A stretch of DNA of 64,000 bases from Heliopora coerulea. Taxonomy: Eukaryota > Cnidaria > Anthozoa > Scleralcyonacea > Helioporidae. The DNA is taken from positions 72,001-136,000 of the forward strand of contig JASJOG010000213.1 in assembly GCA_030142905.1 (NCBI GenBank). Direction: 5' to 3'. Shown in pieces: positions 63,001 through 64,000 of this stretch. The notes beneath the pieces are model-generated. The model was not told the origin of the DNA and did no database searches. It saw only the letters and a program-made list of their open reading frames with translations. Numbering within the stretch: position 1 is the stretch's first letter; each line of letters begins with the position of its first letter. The position numbers and the translations under genes are program-made.

Positions 63001-64000
63001 GAAGCTACTTATAAACTTGATTTTCAGTTACATGACAGAAAATAAATTAATTTACATTTATAATTACTTATTTAATAAATAAAAATGATCAACATTTTCA
63101 CATCATACCTGACTCAATTGTTTGAGCAAATGATTCTAAGCCTTCAAATGTTTGTTGAGAAGCAGTCTGCTCAGCAGATGGCAATTCCTCATCTTTCAAG
63201 CATTCTTGTGCAAGTTGTAAACTGGTTGTCATAGAACTAAATGCCAGTGACTCTGAAGTCACACTGCAAGCTACAAATAAATTATAAAATGGACACTTAA
63301 CATTGTAAAACACCATTGTTTATAAATCACAATTGTAATTATATTTGATGAATAGCAGTAATTATATGTTATCTTTGTTTTTCTGGGCATAATTCTAACA
63401 ACACTAAGATGAAAAATATCCTCTCCCTTCAGTGATTATTAACCTACCAGCCTAACTGTTTTACTTAGTATTGACCAGTATACTAACCCAAGTCAACATT
63501 TTTCCTTATCCCAACTATAATCTCCAGGCCTTTAACTTCTAATTCACAATTTTCTTGCATTAATGAGCTCCATGGTACTGAAACAGCAATAGTTTCAATA
63601 AAACCATCAAGAATTTCTAGTGGAACATTAGCCCCTTCAAGCAATTCATTTAGTGCCTGAAAAAAAAATTGAAGATATGAGATTATGACATTAAAATCTT
63701 ATAATCAACAAAATGAGATGTTACATGAAATTGTTAAGGTGTAAGTGCCTGGTACCACTGAAATGAACTAATTTTTCCAACATTTAAAGCTTAATTCAAT
63801 TGCCTAGTTCTTTATTGAAAAACTGGCAACTTCAGAATATAAAAAAATAATTATCAATTTTCGAAATATAAGCATTTAATATTGAAAGCACATACAGAGA
63901 ATCTCATCATAGAAGTTTTCTCAGAATAACTGACAAACCAAAGCAGCCTTTACCACACTTACTTACCCAAACATCAAGTGGTACGTCCTTCACGATTCCT
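42004..64000 (-). CDS. ATG2: Autophagy-related protein 2 (ATG2), lacking only its first exon(s)
   Basis: Thirty-eight exons give about 2,000 residues. Exon starts going 5' to 3' (descending): 64000 (partial), 63656, 63270, 62568, 62227, 60461, 60100, 59589, 58523, 57751, 57346, 57157, 56781, 56542, 56039, 55821, 55515, 54451, 53923, 53142, 52923, 52330, 52145, 51869, 51532, 50624, 50283, 49082, 48493, 48163, 47426, 46820, 46205, 45977, 45222, 44972, 44098 and 42234 (to stop 42004). Landmarks: the chorein-like N-terminal region (PLEILDGFIETIAVSVPW); the MVDFFCVTDEEIVGYIPP segment; an acidic stretch with an FCIL LIR; LYGGRDF; VPIRLDYHGKRVD, GTLAGLLFAFAQLNCSE and SGLLGF; and the C-terminal ATEATSNVLGG. 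ATG2 bridges ER and phagophore and moves lipids along its groove; it also acts at lipid droplets. The end of the 51869 exon is uncertain. The start codon lies beyond 64000. Confidence 0.95.
43415..43796. mobile_element. Tc1/mariner (pogo)-like MITE, 382 bp, with TA target site
   Basis: The left end is CAGTGAACTCCCTCTAAGAC, and the right end closes in inverted orientation with AGAGAGAGTTCACTG. TA dinucleotides sit immediately outside both ends (43413-43414 and 43797-43798). GACGGACA/TGTCCGTC words recur internally. It encodes no transposase and lies in the last ATG2 intron. Confidence 0.82.
49132..49320. mobile_element. Small MITE, 189 bp, with 5-bp target duplication CTAAA
   Basis: Inverted termini GCCTGGTTTCCATTAA and TTAATGGAAACCAGGC. 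Flanks CTAAA at 49127-49131 and 49321-49325 form a perfect 5-bp duplication. The interior is built from repeated GCGATT-like hexamers. It lies in an ATG2 intron. Confidence 0.82.
50125..50136 (-). other. LC3-interacting region (LIR) of ATG2, FCIL
   Basis: Codons for Phe-Cys-Ile-Leu preceded by an acidic run (DDGDFSEDE). Human ATG2A/B carry an FCIL LIR in the same acidic context that binds GABARAP/LC3 proteins. Conservation of both core and flank suggests the ATG8-binding function is kept. Confidence 0.8.
50880..51330. repeat. Degenerate minisatellite, about 20-bp unit
   Basis: Imperfect tandem copies of a unit close to CACCCAACATCCTACGCTCC, strongly pyrimidine-biased on the plus strand, within an ATG2 intron. 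An ORF on this strand is a by-product of the repeat. Confidence 0.8.
53372..53690 (+). mobile_element. 3' end of a truncated non-LTR retrotransposon
   Basis: A plus-strand frame reads TGQRIVYYRAVNLWNDLNPD and then IQDFKRKLRRDRVDSFLL and a stop. The arrangement (R-x-x-x-Y-R-A-V-x-L-W-N-x-L ... F-K-x-x-L) is typical of the last residues of LINE-type ORF2 proteins. A short 3' UTR and a tandem ATTGGTATTGGC-like tail follow. The copy is 5'-truncated and lies antisense in an ATG2 intron. Confidence 0.75.
56090..56310 (+). repeat. Degenerate (GACA)n-rich tract
   Basis: A purine-rich stretch with repeated AGACAGACA words in an ATG2 intron. ORFs predicted on the opposite strand here are low-complexity artefacts. 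Confidence 0.7.
58794..59012. mobile_element. Near-perfect palindromic element, about 219 bp
   Basis: Arms of about 100 bp, TGACATGTTTGAGGAAGTTG... and its reverse complement, separated by about 15 bp (GAGTCAAAAGGAAA). The arms appear essentially identical, implying recent insertion or gene conversion. It lies in an ATG2 intron. Confidence 0.88.
60356..60356 (-). other. GC-AG intron donor in ATG2
   Basis: The exon 60356-60461 ends AATGCAG followed by GCAAGT instead of GTAAGT. The next exon (60100) opens in the right phase to give NADLCNYTPTQG. Minor GC-AG introns are normally spliced by the major spliceosome when the rest of the donor is strong, as here. Confidence 0.75.
60620..61369. mobile_element. 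hAT-like non-autonomous transposon, 750 bp
   Basis: Termini TAGGGGTGCACCGGAT and ATCTGGTGCACCCCTA form an inverted repeat. The exact 8-bp duplication TTCACAGG occupies 60612-60619 and 61370-61377. Sub-terminal words such as TATCCAGC, GGATAATCCGGC and GGTATCC recur in both orientations and may be transposase-binding sites. No intact transposase. It lies in an ATG2 intron. Confidence 0.9.

Overview
This is a eukaryotic, AT-rich, intron-rich nuclear segment holding ordinary animal genes: anoctamin, ITPK1, RSPH9, MAP10, seipin, PIGF, two PRD-class homeobox genes and ATG2. Single-copy, vertebrate-like genes with many conserved introns, short intergenic gaps, Prop-like homeobox genes and abundant small DNA transposons suggest an invertebrate metazoan, most likely a cnidarian (anthozoan such as a coral or sea anemone). 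That placement is inference. I see no bacterial, viral, CRISPR, rRNA or tRNA features.

Layout. 1-6959 (-): an ANO8/ANO10-type anoctamin, 3' end outside the window. It shares a 122-bp head-to-head gap with a mitochondrial ribosomal protein S18 gene, MRPS18A type (7082-10590, +). 11329-14001 (-): RSPH9, a cilium radial-spoke protein, head-to-head with ITPK1 (14420-19294, +), an inositol phosphate kinase. 20748-21959 (-): an intact MAP10 amino-terminal ORF followed by a decayed coding tail. 22860-25812 (-): seipin with a very long C-terminal tail. 27283-28296 (+): a single-exon unknown gene with a uORF whose stop overlaps its start codon. 29480-30128 (-): an unrecognised two-exon gene. 30486-34421 (-): PIGF. 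35956-37648 (+) and 38239-39610 (-): two tail-to-tail Prop-like homeobox genes. 42004-64000 (-): ATG2 in 38 exons, lacking only its first exon(s).

Between and inside genes lie non-autonomous transposons. Three are hAT-like with recognisable 8-bp target duplications, one is Tc1/mariner (pogo)-like with TA target sites, one has a 5-bp duplication, and several are near-perfect palindromes. There is also the 3' end of a non-LTR retrotransposon, interstitial telomere-like repeats and microsatellites.

Several genes bear on membrane lipids (anoctamin, seipin, PIGF, ATG2), but they are individually regulated eukaryotic genes and I see no evidence that they form one system. I did not find a clear previously undescribed system. 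The items most worth a second look are the decayed MAP10 tail, the homeobox pair, the two unrecognised genes, the overlapping uORF and the hAT-like elements. Exon models were built by eye from splice signals, reading phase and family resemblance; most boundaries are exact if the model is right, and uncertain ones are stated.
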